Notes: a model not told the origin generated them from the letters alone. Shown: positions 1-7,354, numbered from the stretch's first letter. The stretch is DNA of 9,790 bases from Paracoccaceae bacterium (GCA_024742655.1 JANSYB010000040.1:1-9790), one strand, 5' to 3'. Numbers and translations are program-made.

Positions 1-565
1 CACCGGAGTTATCCACAGTGCCGTCCGGTTGCGGGAAGACCGCATCGATCCGGTTGGCGACAATATCGGTGATGTCGATCACGTCGGCGCGCAAAAGAAC
101 ACTGCGGGCATCCATGACCACCACGGCGCCGGCCTCCCGCATCACGTTCACCAGAACCGGCTCGACCTGGCGCATGAAATCCAACGGGGCGCGCTCGCGG
201 TTCCGTTCCAGTTCACGCACGCGGCGTTCGCTGTCACGGCGAATGGTCTGTACCTTGGTGTCGAACGCATCCGCCAGTTCACGAAAGTCTTCTGGCGAGG
301 TGTCCGGCCGCAAGTCGGTCAATTCGCGTTCTTCCGCCTCGAGTTCTGACTCGATCCTGCGGTTGCGCGCAATCAGGGCATCGCGTTCGGCCTGAAGTTT
401 GCGCGCGATGCTTTGGCCAAGGCGGGTCTCTTCGAACAGGCGCTCGGGATCGACGACAAGAATGTCGCTTTGAACGATCCCCACCCCCTGCGCATATGCG
501 CCACCACCGGGGCATGCCATGGCGGCAGTGAGGACCACCGCCGCAAGCCGCAGCAGGGCCCGCAC
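1..565 (-). CDS. skp: Skp/OmpH-family periplasmic chaperone (3' end cut off by window edge)
   Basis: Likely periplasmic chaperone that holds unfolded outer-membrane proteins on their way to the BAM complex. Reading leftward from a GTG at 563-565 gives 188 intact codons to the window edge with no stop, so the C-terminus is missing; OmpH/Skp proteins are usually about 160-210 residues, so little is lost. The first ~25 residues form a signal peptide (basic start, hydrophobic core LAAVVLTAAMA, probable cleavage after AYA at residue 25). Residues 26-45 (VGIVQSDILVVDPERLFEET) match the usual start of mature OmpH. Residues ~48-125 are charged and rich in E, R, Q and L, as expected for the coiled-coil arms. 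Residues 135-177 contain the VVVMDARSVLL-DVIDITDIVANRID segment typical of the family's C-terminal half. The GTG lies 4 bases after the bamA stop and has GGAG 10 bases upstream inside the bamA end, so it is probably translated with bamA. No upstream ATG is possible without entering bamA. Confidence 0.9.
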   Translation of the reverse strand, partial: MRALLRLAAVVLTAAMACPGGGAYAQGVGIVQSDILVVDPERLFEETRLGQSIARKLQAERDALIARNRRIESELEAEERELTDLRPDTSPEDFRELADAFDTKVQTIRRDSERRVRELERNRERAPLDFMRQVEPVLVNVMREAGAVVVMDARSVLLRADVIDITDIVANRIDAVFPQPDGTVDNSG

Positions 566-569
566 CGGA

Positions 570-2930
570 TCAGAACTCCGTTCTGACCGTAATGTCGAAT
601 TGGCGCTCGACGTCGCCCGGCTCTTTCTCCAGCGCCTTGGAGAAATTCATCCGCAGCGGTCCGAACGGCGATTCCCAGAACACCGACAGGCCGACGACAT
701 GGCGCGCTTCGAAGTCGGACGACTGCACCCCACCAAAGGTATTGTCGAGCCCCCAGATCGCGCCCACATCATAGAACGCGCCGCCGGTGATGCCGTATTC
801 CTCGGGCAGGCCAAGGGGGAAATCCGCCTCGAACTTGGCCACGGCAAAATAGTTCCCGCCCAGATGCTCTCCACCCTGGATGGGGCCCATGCCGTTGGCA
901 TCAAAGCCGCGCATCACCTGGCCGGTGAACCGGTCGACGGCCCGCGTGGTCTGGTTGTCGAGCATGTCGATCGCACCAGCCTCGAGCGACGCACGCAAGG
1001 TCACCTCTTCGTTGAAGATCCTGGTCTGCCCCAGAACGCGCACCGTGGATTTCACGTATTCCTGATCGCCACCAAGCCCGGCATATTCAAGGCCTAAGTC
1101 CAGCAGAACGCCCGCATTGGGATTGAGGCCGGTACGCCGGGTGTCATAGGTGTACCGATAGCCGATCGCGCTGCTGAACTTGCCGCCCTGCGTGGCCTCT
1201 TGTGCAAGCAGCAAAGACTGGCCCGTGCCACCCACAGGCCCCCCCAGTGCCGGGATCAGCGCCGGGTAGTCGTCCATCTCGCTGTAGCCGAGGCTGTAAT
1301 ACAGCTGCAACCGGCCGTTCTCGCTGACCGGGAAGGTCAGGCTGGGCCTCAGGGTGCCGCGGATCGTGTCGAACAGGCTGTTGTTGGTGTTGGTTTCGAC
1401 CAGCGATGTCGCGAAACCGAACTCGACATTGCGTCCCAGAAACGCGGGTTCTGCAAAGGCGATGTTGTAGTTCGCCGTGTCGGACGATGCCGAGATGTTC
1501 GCCGTCAGGCGCTGACCGCGGCCAAGAAAGTTCCGCTCGGAAAAGCCAAGCGTCAGACCGAACCCATCCGCCGACGAGAAGCTGCCGCCGAAGGTCAGTG
1601 AGCCGGTGGTCGTCTCCTCCACATCCACGTCGACGAGAACCTGGTCGGGGCGCGAGCCCTCGCGGGCCTCGACCTCGGCCGTCTCGAAATACCGCAGCGC
1701 GCGGATGCGTTCCGCGGCCTCGCGGATCTGGCGCGGATTGAAGGGATCGCCCTCGACGACATCGAACTGGCGGCGGATCACGCGGTCAAGCGTGGTGGTA
1801 TTGCCCTCGATATCGATCCGCTCGACAAACACCCGCGGCCCACGCACAAGCCGGAATTCCACATCCAGCGTCAGGTCCCGGTCGTTTCGCGAGATGCGCG
1901 GCTCGACGCGCAGGAAATCGATGCCTTCGCGGATGCCCTGGCGCTCCATCCGGGCGATCGAATTCTCGACCAGCGTCGGAGAGTACACGATACCCGGACG
2001 CACCTTGAGGATCGACTGATAGCTTTCCTCGTCGACTTCGGGGATTTCGCTGATCGTCGTGATCTCGCCAAAGCGGAACTGCTGACCTTCCTGGATGTTG
2101 AAGGTCACGAAATACCCGTCGCGTTCACGGGCCAGCTCGGCATTGGTGCCGGTGACGCGGAAATCGACATAGCCGCGTGCGAGATAGAAATCGCTCAGCA
2201 CCTGTTTGTCGAACTCGAGCCGATCCTCGACGAACGTATCGCGCGCGATGATCGCCCGCAGCAGGCCAGCCTGCTTGCTTTCCAGAACGCGGCGCAGGCG
2301 ACGGTCGGAATAGGCGCGGTTGCCGACGAACCCGATGCGCTGCACCTCGATGGCCTTGCCCTCGAAAATCTCGAAAACAAGGTCGACACGATTGTCACTG
2401 CGGCGGATGACCTTGGGGGTGATCCGCGCCGACACACGGCCGTTCTGTTCATAGGCCTCGGTCAGGATGTCGGCGTCGCGCTCTGCGCGCGTCGGGCTGA
2501 ACACCTGCCGCGGCTGACTTTCGACGAATCCCTGCAGGTCTTCGTCCTTGAGCTTGTTATTGCCCTCGAATGCGACCCGGTTGATCGTCGGAAACTCGGT
2601 GACGCGGATAACAAGGCGGCTGCCCTGCGGCTCGACGACGACGGTTTCGAACAGGCCGCTGCCCAGGATGCGCTGATACGCGTCATTGAGCTCTCCGGCG
2701 GAAACCGTCTCGCCCCGCGCGATGCCTGCGTAGGTCAGAATCGTCGCGGACTCGATCCGCTGGTTGCCCTCGATTGAGACGGAATTGAAGCTGTAGTTCT
2801 GCGCCTCTGCCCTAACCGGGGAAAAAACCACCGCAAGTGCCAGTGCAACAACGAAAATTGTCTTCAGAAAGTGGTTCAGCGGGGTCTTGCCCCCGGTGCG
2901 CGTCGATCGCGTCCCGCCCATCATATGCAT
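570..2930 (-). CDS. bamA: Outer membrane protein assembly factor BamA
   Basis: Central subunit of the BAM complex, which folds and inserts beta-barrel proteins into the outer membrane. The product is 786 residues from the ATG chosen here. An N-terminal basic stretch and hydrophobic core (FLKTIFVVALALAVVFSP) form a signal peptide ending near AEA. Five POTRA repeats follow at about residues 44-440, several opening with an I/F-E-G-N type turn (SIEGNQRI, AFEGNNKL, GFVGNRAY, IDIEGNTT). The rest (~445-786) is the Omp85 barrel, with the conserved RGF of loop 6 at about 674-676 and a C-terminal phenylalanine (ITVRTEF), the usual barrel-end signal. An in-frame GTG at 2942 would add four residues. ATG at 2928-2930 is preferred because GTGGGA ends 6 bases before it, though the choice is not certain. 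It follows a 364-base gap after rseP and is followed 4 bases later by skp, a classic pairing. Identity is very secure. Confidence 0.97.
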   Translation of the reverse strand: MHMMGGTRSTRTGGKTPLNHFLKTIFVVALALAVVFSPVRAEAQNYSFNSVSIEGNQRIESATILTYAGIARGETVSAGELNDAYQRILGSGLFETVVVEPQGSRLVIRVTEFPTINRVAFEGNNKLKDEDLQGFVESQPRQVFSPTRAERDADILTEAYEQNGRVSARITPKVIRRSDNRVDLVFEIFEGKAIEVQRIGFVGNRAYSDRRLRRVLESKQAGLLRAIIARDTFVEDRLEFDKQVLSDFYLARGYVDFRVTGTNAELARERDGYFVTFNIQEGQQFRFGEITTISEIPEVDEESYQSILKVRPGIVYSPTLVENSIARMERQGIREGIDFLRVEPRISRNDRDLTLDVEFRLVRGPRVFVERIDIEGNTTTLDRVIRRQFDVVEGDPFNPRQIREAAERIRALRYFETAEVEAREGSRPDQVLVDVDVEETTTGSLTFGGSFSSADGFGLTLGFSERNFLGRGQRLTANISASSDTANYNIAFAEPAFLGRNVEFGFATSLVETNTNNSLFDTIRGTLRPSLTFPVSENGRLQLYYSLGYSEMDDYPALIPALGGPVGGTGQSLLLAQEATQGGKFSSAIGYRYTYDTRRTGLNPNAGVLLDLGLEYAGLGGDQEYVKSTVRVLGQTRIFNEEVTLRASLEAGAIDMLDNQTTRAVDRFTGQVMRGFDANGMGPIQGGEHLGGNYFAVAKFEADFPLGLPEEYGITGGAFYDVGAIWGLDNTFGGVQSSDFEARHVVGLSVFWESPFGPLRMNFSKALEKEPGDVERQFDITVRTEF

Positions 2931-2963
2931 CGCAAATCCCACTCAGCCATCCCAGTAGGATCG

Positions 2964-2992
2964 TCACTACATATTCTGTTTCGGCTTGTCAA
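2964..2992 (-). promoter_or_regulatory. Possible sigma-70-type promoter for bamA-skp
   Basis: On the minus strand TTGACA (2992..2987) is an exact -35 consensus. It is followed after 17 bases by TAGTGA (2969..2964), a weak -10 with only the first two positions matching. Transcription would start near 2957, leaving a leader of about 27 bases before the bamA ATG. Strong -35 and poor -10 hexamers are common in this bacterial group. The position, in a gap just before bamA, supports the idea that bamA and skp can be transcribed apart from the upstream train. Calling it a promoter is inference. Confidence 0.4.
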
Positions 2993-3002
2993 AACCACAA
3001 GG

Positions 3003-3050
3003 AGGTTTTTTGGAACCTGCGACATTGAAGTCGCGCATGCAGACGACTGC
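3003..3050 (-). repeat. Cluster of three short perfect inverted repeats
   Basis: Three small hairpin-capable repeats lie between the small ORF stop and the bamA promoter-like site. They are AGGTT/AACCT at 3003-3018 (6-base loop), GCGAC/GTCGC at 3019-3034 (6-base loop) and GCAG/CTGC at 3039-3050 (4-base loop). The first two touch with no base between them, and GCATGC at 3035-3040 adds another palindrome. No U-run follows on the minus strand, so this is not a textbook intrinsic terminator. It may be a pausing, processing or partial termination structure at the 3' end of the upstream message, or a chance cluster. Confidence 0.4.
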
Positions 3051-3176
3051 TTACAAGGAGCCGACGAAAGCTCCGGCCAGCAGCGCCACCGCGATGGTGG
3101 CCAGATAAAGGATCCGGTCCCAGTTGAGATTCACCAAAAGGGTCATCCCGCGATATCCGCTCATGATATGTTGCAT
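3051..3176 (-). CDS. Probable small single-helix membrane protein (unrecognised)
   Basis: A 41-codon reading frame between rseP and bamA, below the usual size cut-off for gene finders. From ATG at 3174-3176 it begins MQHIMSGYRGMTLLVNLNWD. It continues into one hydrophobic stretch (RILYLATIAVALLAGAFVGSL) that runs to a TAA stop, long enough to span a membrane once. Alternative in-frame starts are ATG 3162-3164 (37 residues) and ATG 3144-3146 (31 residues). AAGAG sits about 6 bases before the outer ATG, giving it a moderate ribosome site. The inner ATG at 3162-3164 lies in the loop of a small ATATC/GATAT inverted repeat (3153-3169). Codons end mostly in G or C, like the neighbouring genes, and the frame is on the operon strand. 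I do not recognise a family. The hydrophobic tail argues for a real product, but at this length chance cannot be excluded. A role beside RseP and BamA in the envelope would be guesswork. Confidence 0.5.
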   Translation of the reverse strand: MQHIMSGYRGMTLLVNLNWDRILYLATIAVALLAGAFVGSL

Positions 3177-3306
3177 AACAGACTCTTGCCGTTGCGATTA
3201 CGCCTGTTTTGCCCGTGATTTGTGACATGATTGGGCACGGAAATGTGGCAATTTCGCGGCGATTCACGCCTAAAGGCCCGTTTTTCTCTTGTTGGATTGC
3301 GGGGCT
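3177..3306 (-). other. Untranslated stretch between rseP and the small ORF
   Basis: This 130-base stretch separates the rseP stop from the small ORF. On the minus strand I see no good -35/-10 pair, no strong hairpin with a U-run and no RNA gene. GCCTAAAGGC (3268-3277), followed by CCGTTTTT on the plus strand, resembles a terminator only superficially: its stem is about 3 bp. A weak reading frame beginning at 3267 crosses the area but has no family features. Confidence 0.4.
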
Positions 3307-4659
3307 TCAGGGGCAGAAGATGTCGTTGAACAGCGCGAACAGCATCACGCTGAGCACCAGAACCAGGCCGGCCGTCATCAGCACGCGCAGAAACCGATCA
3401 CTGGGCGGGCGGCCGGACACCGCCTCGTAGGCATAGAACATCAGGTGTCCGCCATCCAGAACCGGGATCGGAAAGAGGTTCAGCAGGCCCACCGCCGTGC
3501 TGAGAACCGCGATGAACCAGATGAAGCTGTCGATGCCCTGGCTGGCCATGGCACCCGACACCTCGGCAATGCCGATGGGGCCGGACATGTTGCAGCTGCT
3601 GATCGCGCCGGTGATCATGTGATAGAGGCCATCCAGCGAACTTGTAATCACCGCCCAGGTCTGCGTGACACCATCCCCAAGGGCCGCAAATGGCCCCTTG
3701 CGCTCGGTCGCCAGGTCGAAGGCAAGACCGCCGGCGATGCCGATCCGCCAGTTGGTTTCGAACCCGCCCTCGTCGCTGGGTTCATCCACCCGGCGCGGGC
3801 TGAGCACGAAATCCAGAATCTCGCCCTCGCGCCAGACCTTGAGGTCCAGCGGGCGCCCGTTCGAGCCTTCGACCACGTCCTTGAGTTCGTTGAAGGCGGC
3901 GATCGGCTCTCCCTCGATCGCGACGATCACGTCCCCCTGTTTCATGTCGATGTCGAAGGCGGCCGATTTCGGTGACAGCTGCACCACGAGCGGCGGCATC
4001 GGGTGCGGCCCCTTGGCAGAAACCAATTCGCCGTTGCGGCGCACCTCGTAATCCAGCAGCGCCTGTTGCGGCAGTGCATCGACGAAATCGGAAAATCCGT
4101 TGTCTTCCTGCCGGTCCCATTCGGGCATGACCAGCCCCTCGATCCGCACGAGTTCATCGCCGGGTTGCAGGGTGATCCCCTCGACCGGCAGCGGCTTCAA
4201 CTCGCCCACGGCCAGGGGTTCGGCCACCTTGCCCTGGCTCATGATGATCGCTCCGAAGACGAGGATCGACAGGATGAAATTGAACACAGGCCCCGCCGCC
4301 ACCGTCAGGGTGCGCGCCCATAGCGGCGCGCCCAGCATCGTCTGGCGCTTCAGCGCGGGCGGCATTTCCTCGTAAGTGTCGCTTGCCGTGCCGCTGGCGG
4401 CGTTGGCATCACCCATGAACTTGACGTAACCACCGAAAGGCAGCGCGGCCACCTGCCAGCGTGTGCCGTGCTTGTCCGTGCGTGCGAACAGGACCGGCCC
4501 GAAGCCGAGTGAAAACACATCCGCCTTGATCCCGCACCAGCGGCCCACGATGTAGTGGCCGTATTCATGGATCGCCACGATGACCGACAGGGCGGCCACG
4601 AAGGCCAGCAATGTCAAAAACAGGCTGCCGAATTGCGGTATCAGGGAAATGCCGTCCAA
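3307..4659 (-). CDS. rseP: RseP/site-2-protease family intramembrane zinc metalloprotease
   Basis: Membrane-embedded protease of the S2P (M50B) family. Members cut transmembrane segments of anti-sigma factors or leftover signal peptides, often in the envelope stress pathway. The product is 450 residues. The zinc site HEYGH is at residues 31-35 within the first membrane helix, followed by GFGP (52-55) and GGYVKF (76-81). The third zinc ligand region NLFPIPVLDGGH is at 394-405. Two PDZ-like stretches lie between the helices at about 145-225 and 226-290, and SGPIGIAE at 359-366 is the usual pre-helix motif. Helices near 120-140, 378-400 and 425-445 complete the fold. The start is a TTG at 4657-4659 with GAGGA placed 6 bases upstream, overlapping the dxr stop; no in-frame ATG fits better, since the HExxH helix would be lost. 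The gap to dxr is 9 bases, so it is co-transcribed. Its substrate cannot be told from this window. Confidence 0.96.
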   Translation of the reverse strand: MDGISLIPQFGSLFLTLLAFVAALSVIVAIHEYGHYIVGRWCGIKADVFSLGFGPVLFARTDKHGTRWQVAALPFGGYVKFMGDANAASGTASDTYEEMPPALKRQTMLGAPLWARTLTVAAGPVFNFILSILVFGAIIMSQGKVAEPLAVGELKPLPVEGITLQPGDELVRIEGLVMPEWDRQEDNGFSDFVDALPQQALLDYEVRRNGELVSAKGPHPMPPLVVQLSPKSAAFDIDMKQGDVIVAIEGEPIAAFNELKDVVEGSNGRPLDLKVWREGEILDFVLSPRRVDEPSDEGGFETNWRIGIAGGLAFDLATERKGPFAALGDGVTQTWAVITSSLDGLYHMITGAISSCNMSGPIGIAEVSGAMASQGIDSFIWFIAVLSTAVGLLNLFPIPVLDGGHLMFYAYEAVSGRPPSDRFLRVLMTAGLVLVLSVMLFALFNDIFCP

Positions 4660-4668
4660 AACGTGTCC

Positions 4669-5841
4669 TCATCCTGCTCTTTTCTGTGCGACCTCATCGG
4701 CGCATACCCGTGCCAGATGGTCCGCTTTGGCGACGGTATCAAGGGTGATCTCGGCATCAATAAGGCCATCGCGGGCCGAAAGACGGGTCAAAACCTCGTC
4801 CACGACGTCGCACATATCACAAAATCCGATGCGCCCGGCGATGAAATGATCCAGTGCGCGTTCCTTGGCCCCGTTGAACACTGCGCCCAACAGGCCGCGT
4901 GTCTGCATCACCTCGCGCGCAAGGCGCAGCGCGGGATAACGCCGCAGGTCCGGCGGGCGGAAGGTGAACTGCCCGATCGCGGCCAGATCCAGAATGTCGA
5001 TCGGCAGGGCCTGCCGTTTGGGCCAATAAAGCGCATACCCGATGGCATGGCGCATATCGGGCGGGCCGACATGGGCCATCAACCCCCCGTCGCAGAACCC
5101 CACCAGCGCGTGGATCATCGATTCGGGATGAATGACCACCTCGATCTGGTCCGGCGTGAAGCCGAAGAATTCCCGCGCCTCGATCAGTTCCAGCGCCTTG
5201 TTGAACATCGAGGCGGAATCGATAGTGATCCGCTGGCCCATGTCCCAGTTGGGATGGGTGGCCGCCTGTTCGGGCGTGGCCCGGGCCAGATCCTCGAGCG
5301 GCCAGTCGCGAAACGCACCGCCGCTGGCCGTGATGATGACACGGCTGACGGCGTCGGCCTCCTCGCCCGCCAGCGCCTGAAAGATCGCCGAATGCTCACT
5401 GTCCACCGGCAGGATGCGGGCGTCGTGCCGGCGCGCGGTCTGCAGCATGAGCGGCCCGGCCGTGACCAGCGATTCCTTGTTGGCCAGGGCCAGCGTGGCG
5501 CCCTGTTCCAGCGCGGCAAGGCCGGGGCGCAGCCCGGCCGCACCCACGATCGCCGACATTACCCAATCGGCCGGGCGCGATCCGGCCTCGATCAGGGCCT
5601 GCGTGCCCGCCGCGGCCTGCACCCCAGAGCCCGACAGCGCCGCGCGCAGATCGTCCAGCAGATCGTCATGGGCCGTCACGGCCACATCGGCACCAAGCGC
5701 AATCGCATCCGCGGCCAGCTGGTCGATATTGCGCCCGCCCGTCAGTGCGATCACGTCGAACGCCGCCCGATCACGGCGGATCAGATCGATCGTGTTCTGC
5801 CCGATGGAGCCCGTCGCCCCGAAAATCGAAACCCGTTTCAT
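4669..5841 (-). CDS. dxr: 1-deoxy-D-xylulose 5-phosphate reductoisomerase
   Basis: Second enzyme of the MEP pathway: it rearranges and reduces DXP to 2-C-methyl-D-erythritol 4-phosphate using NADPH and a divalent metal. The product is 390 residues, normal for the family. The NADPH-binding motif GATGSIG is at 8-14, LANKES at 119-124, and metal ligands D147 and E149 are in PVDSEHSAIF. The flexible substrate loop SGGAFRDWP is at 173-181, HPNWDMG at 196-202, SASMFNKALELIEA at 209-222 (carrying the third metal-ligand glutamate) and HPESMIHALV at 238-247. The start is ATG 5839-5841, which shares ATGA with the cdsA stop; an in-frame ATG 18 bases upstream (5857-5859) would add MGAGYR. The MKRVSIFGATGS start matches the usual N-terminus better. 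Its product feeds UppS in the same operon and DMAPP for MiaA next door. This enzyme is the target of fosmidomycin. Confidence 0.97.
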   Translation of the reverse strand: MKRVSIFGATGSIGQNTIDLIRRDRAAFDVIALTGGRNIDQLAADAIALGADVAVTAHDDLLDDLRAALSGSGVQAAAGTQALIEAGSRPADWVMSAIVGAAGLRPGLAALEQGATLALANKESLVTAGPLMLQTARRHDARILPVDSEHSAIFQALAGEEADAVSRVIITASGGAFRDWPLEDLARATPEQAATHPNWDMGQRITIDSASMFNKALELIEAREFFGFTPDQIEVVIHPESMIHALVGFCDGGLMAHVGPPDMRHAIGYALYWPKRQALPIDILDLAAIGQFTFRPPDLRRYPALRLAREVMQTRGLLGAVFNGAKERALDHFIAGRIGFCDMCDVVDEVLTRLSARDGLIDAEITLDTVAKADHLARVCADEVAQKRAG

Positions 5842-6617
5842 GCGATACCCGGCACCCATCCGGCCGCCCAGAGGAGCAACATGACCGCCCCTGCCCCCAG
5901 CATCGCGTCGAACCGGTCGAAGACGCCGCCATGCCCGGGAATGAGGTCGGAACTGTCCTTGACGCCGGTATGTCGCTTGAGCGCGCTTTCCCCGATATCA
6001 CCCATCTGTCCGGCAAAGGCCGTCAGGACCGATACCGGGATCAGCGCCGCCCCCGCCCCGGTCGGCCCGGCAAAAATCATCCCGACAATCGCCGCACCGG
6101 CCCAGCCGGCGATCGTGCCGGACCATGTTTTCTTGGGGCTGACGCGCGGCCAGAACTTCGGCCCGCCGAACCTGCGCCCGGCAAAATACCCCGCCACGTC
6201 CGAGGCGATAACCACCAGAACCAGCCAGAGCACCCAGACAAAGCCGAGATCGAACCGCAGGATCAGCAACGCGAAACACCCCAGCATGATCCAGCTGACC
6301 GCGGCGAAAACAGCCGGATGGTCGCGATCCCCCTGCCCGGCCGCGACAAATCCCGTGGCCAGCAACAGCGGCACGGCGAAAATCCCCGGCAGAATGATCG
6401 CCAAGGCCAGCACCGCGGCGGCCATCACGCCAATGCCGCCCGCAGGCGACAGGCCGAACATCCGCAGCACCTCCCATGTCATTAGGCCACCGACAAGACA
6501 CACGAGGGCGCCGAAAAACCATCCCCCGCTCCAGACCGCCAGCATGCCGACAAGGGCCATGGCCACACCCGAGATCACGCGCGGGCCGAGATCGGACCAT
6601 TGCGCCGATGCGCTCAT
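5838..6617 (-). CDS. cdsA: Phosphatidate cytidylyltransferase (CDP-diacylglycerol synthase)
   Basis: Integral inner-membrane enzyme that makes CDP-diacylglycerol from phosphatidic acid and CTP, the branch point for phospholipids. The product is 259 residues, mostly hydrophobic, with about six to eight membrane helices (for example 14-30, 34-50, 62-80, 105-120, 126-145, 168-184, 188-204, 240-255). SPKKTWSG is at 160-167. The family signature spans 211-237, beginning SALKR, with KDSSD and GHGGVFDRFD in the second half; it fits the PROSITE-type pattern S-x-[LIVMF]-K-R...K-D...H-G-G...D-R-x-D. ATG 6615-6617 shares its first bases with the uppS stop (ATGA), and the 3' end overlaps dxr in the same way. 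Both overlaps suggest coupled translation within the operon. Confidence 0.96.
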   Translation of the reverse strand: MSASAQWSDLGPRVISGVAMALVGMLAVWSGGWFFGALVCLVGGLMTWEVLRMFGLSPAGGIGVMAAAVLALAIILPGIFAVPLLLATGFVAAGQGDRDHPAVFAAVSWIMLGCFALLILRFDLGFVWVLWLVLVVIASDVAGYFAGRRFGGPKFWPRVSPKKTWSGTIAGWAGAAIVGMIFAGPTGAGAALIPVSVLTAFAGQMGDIGESALKRHTGVKDSSDLIPGHGGVFDRFDAMLGAGAVMLLLWAAGWVPGIA

Positions 6618-7354
6618 GCGGTCACGGCCCCGAAGCGCCGATCGCGCGCGCCATAGCCTTTCAGCAGTTCTGTAAAGATGTCAGCGGTGAAATCAGGCCA
6701 GAGCGTGTCGATGAACTCGTATTCGGCATAGGCCGATTGCCACAGCAGGAAATTGGAAATCCGCGCCTCTCCCGAGGTGCGGATCACAAGATCCGGATCC
6801 GGCAAAACGCAAGTATCCAAATACTTTGGAAGGGTTTCTTCATTCACGTCACCCGGCAGCAGGCGCCCCTCGGCCACATCCAGCGCCAGCCGCTGCGTGG
6901 CGCGGGTTACCTCGTCGCGGCCGCCATAGTTCAGCGCGATGGTCAGGTTGGTGCCCGTGCAATGCCGGGTCATCGCCTCGGCCTCGTCCATCAGGCCGCG
7001 CAGCTTGTCGTCGAGCCGGGGCCGGTCGCCGATAAAACGCACGCGCACGTTTTCCTTCACGAATTCCTGCATCTCCTTGAAGATGTACCGCCGGAAAAGG
7101 CTCATCAGGCCGGCCACCTCGGTCTGGGTGCGGCGCCAGTTTTCCGTCGAAAAGGCAAAGATCGTCAGGTACTTGACGCCCAGATCGGGACAGGAACTGA
7201 CGATTTCGCGCACCCGGCGCGCCCCGGCATGGTGCCCGAAAAGGCGTGGACGACCGCGCGCCTTGGCCCACCGTCCGTTTCCGTCCATGATGATCGCGAC
7301 ATGGCGCGGCCCCGTGGAGGCGTCGATCGCATCGATGTCACGTCCCTCGGGCAT
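6614..7354 (-). CDS. uppS: Di-trans,poly-cis-undecaprenyl-diphosphate synthase (cis-prenyltransferase)
   Basis: Adds isopentenyl units in cis to farnesyl diphosphate to make undecaprenyl diphosphate, the lipid carrier for peptidoglycan and other envelope polymers. It acts in the cytosol at the membrane face. The product is 246 residues, the expected size. MDGNGRWA at 23-30 holds the catalytic Asp (D24). GHHAG is at 40-44, FSTENWRR at 68-75, LNYGGRDE at 141-148, the diphosphate-binding RTSGEARISNFLLWQ at 192-206 and YEFIDTLWPDF at 212-222. ATG 7352-7354 begins one base after the frr stop and the gene overlaps cdsA by 4 bases. Dxr, three positions along the same operon, supplies the pathway that makes its C5 substrate. 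Confidence 0.97.
   Translation of the reverse strand: MPEGRDIDAIDASTGPRHVAIIMDGNGRWAKARGRPRLFGHHAGARRVREIVSSCPDLGVKYLTIFAFSTENWRRTQTEVAGLMSLFRRYIFKEMQEFVKENVRVRFIGDRPRLDDKLRGLMDEAEAMTRHCTGTNLTIALNYGGRDEVTRATQRLALDVAEGRLLPGDVNEETLPKYLDTCVLPDPDLVIRTSGEARISNFLLWQSAYAEYEFIDTLWPDFTADIFTELLKGYGARDRRFGAVTA

Noticed and set aside
519..1097. 192-codon plus-strand frame opposite the end of bamA
   Set aside because: Lies opposite the BamA barrel and has no recognisable domain or ribosome site.
2989..3267. 92-codon minus-strand frame across the rseP-bamA gap
   Set aside because: Composition is Arg/Ser-rich without motif, it runs through the promoter-like site, and it competes with the better small membrane ORF in another frame.
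3268..3284. Plus-strand terminator-like GCCTAAAGGC followed by a T-run
   Set aside because: The stem is only about 3 bp with a 4-base loop, and no plus-strand gene precedes it.
4555..6675. 706-codon open frame on the plus strand, antisense to rseP, dxr, cdsA and part of uppS
   Set aside because: Its length follows from G/C-ending codons of the genes opposite. The product is rich in P, R, H, Q and A with no domain or membrane pattern, and the opposite strand encodes four clear enzymes.
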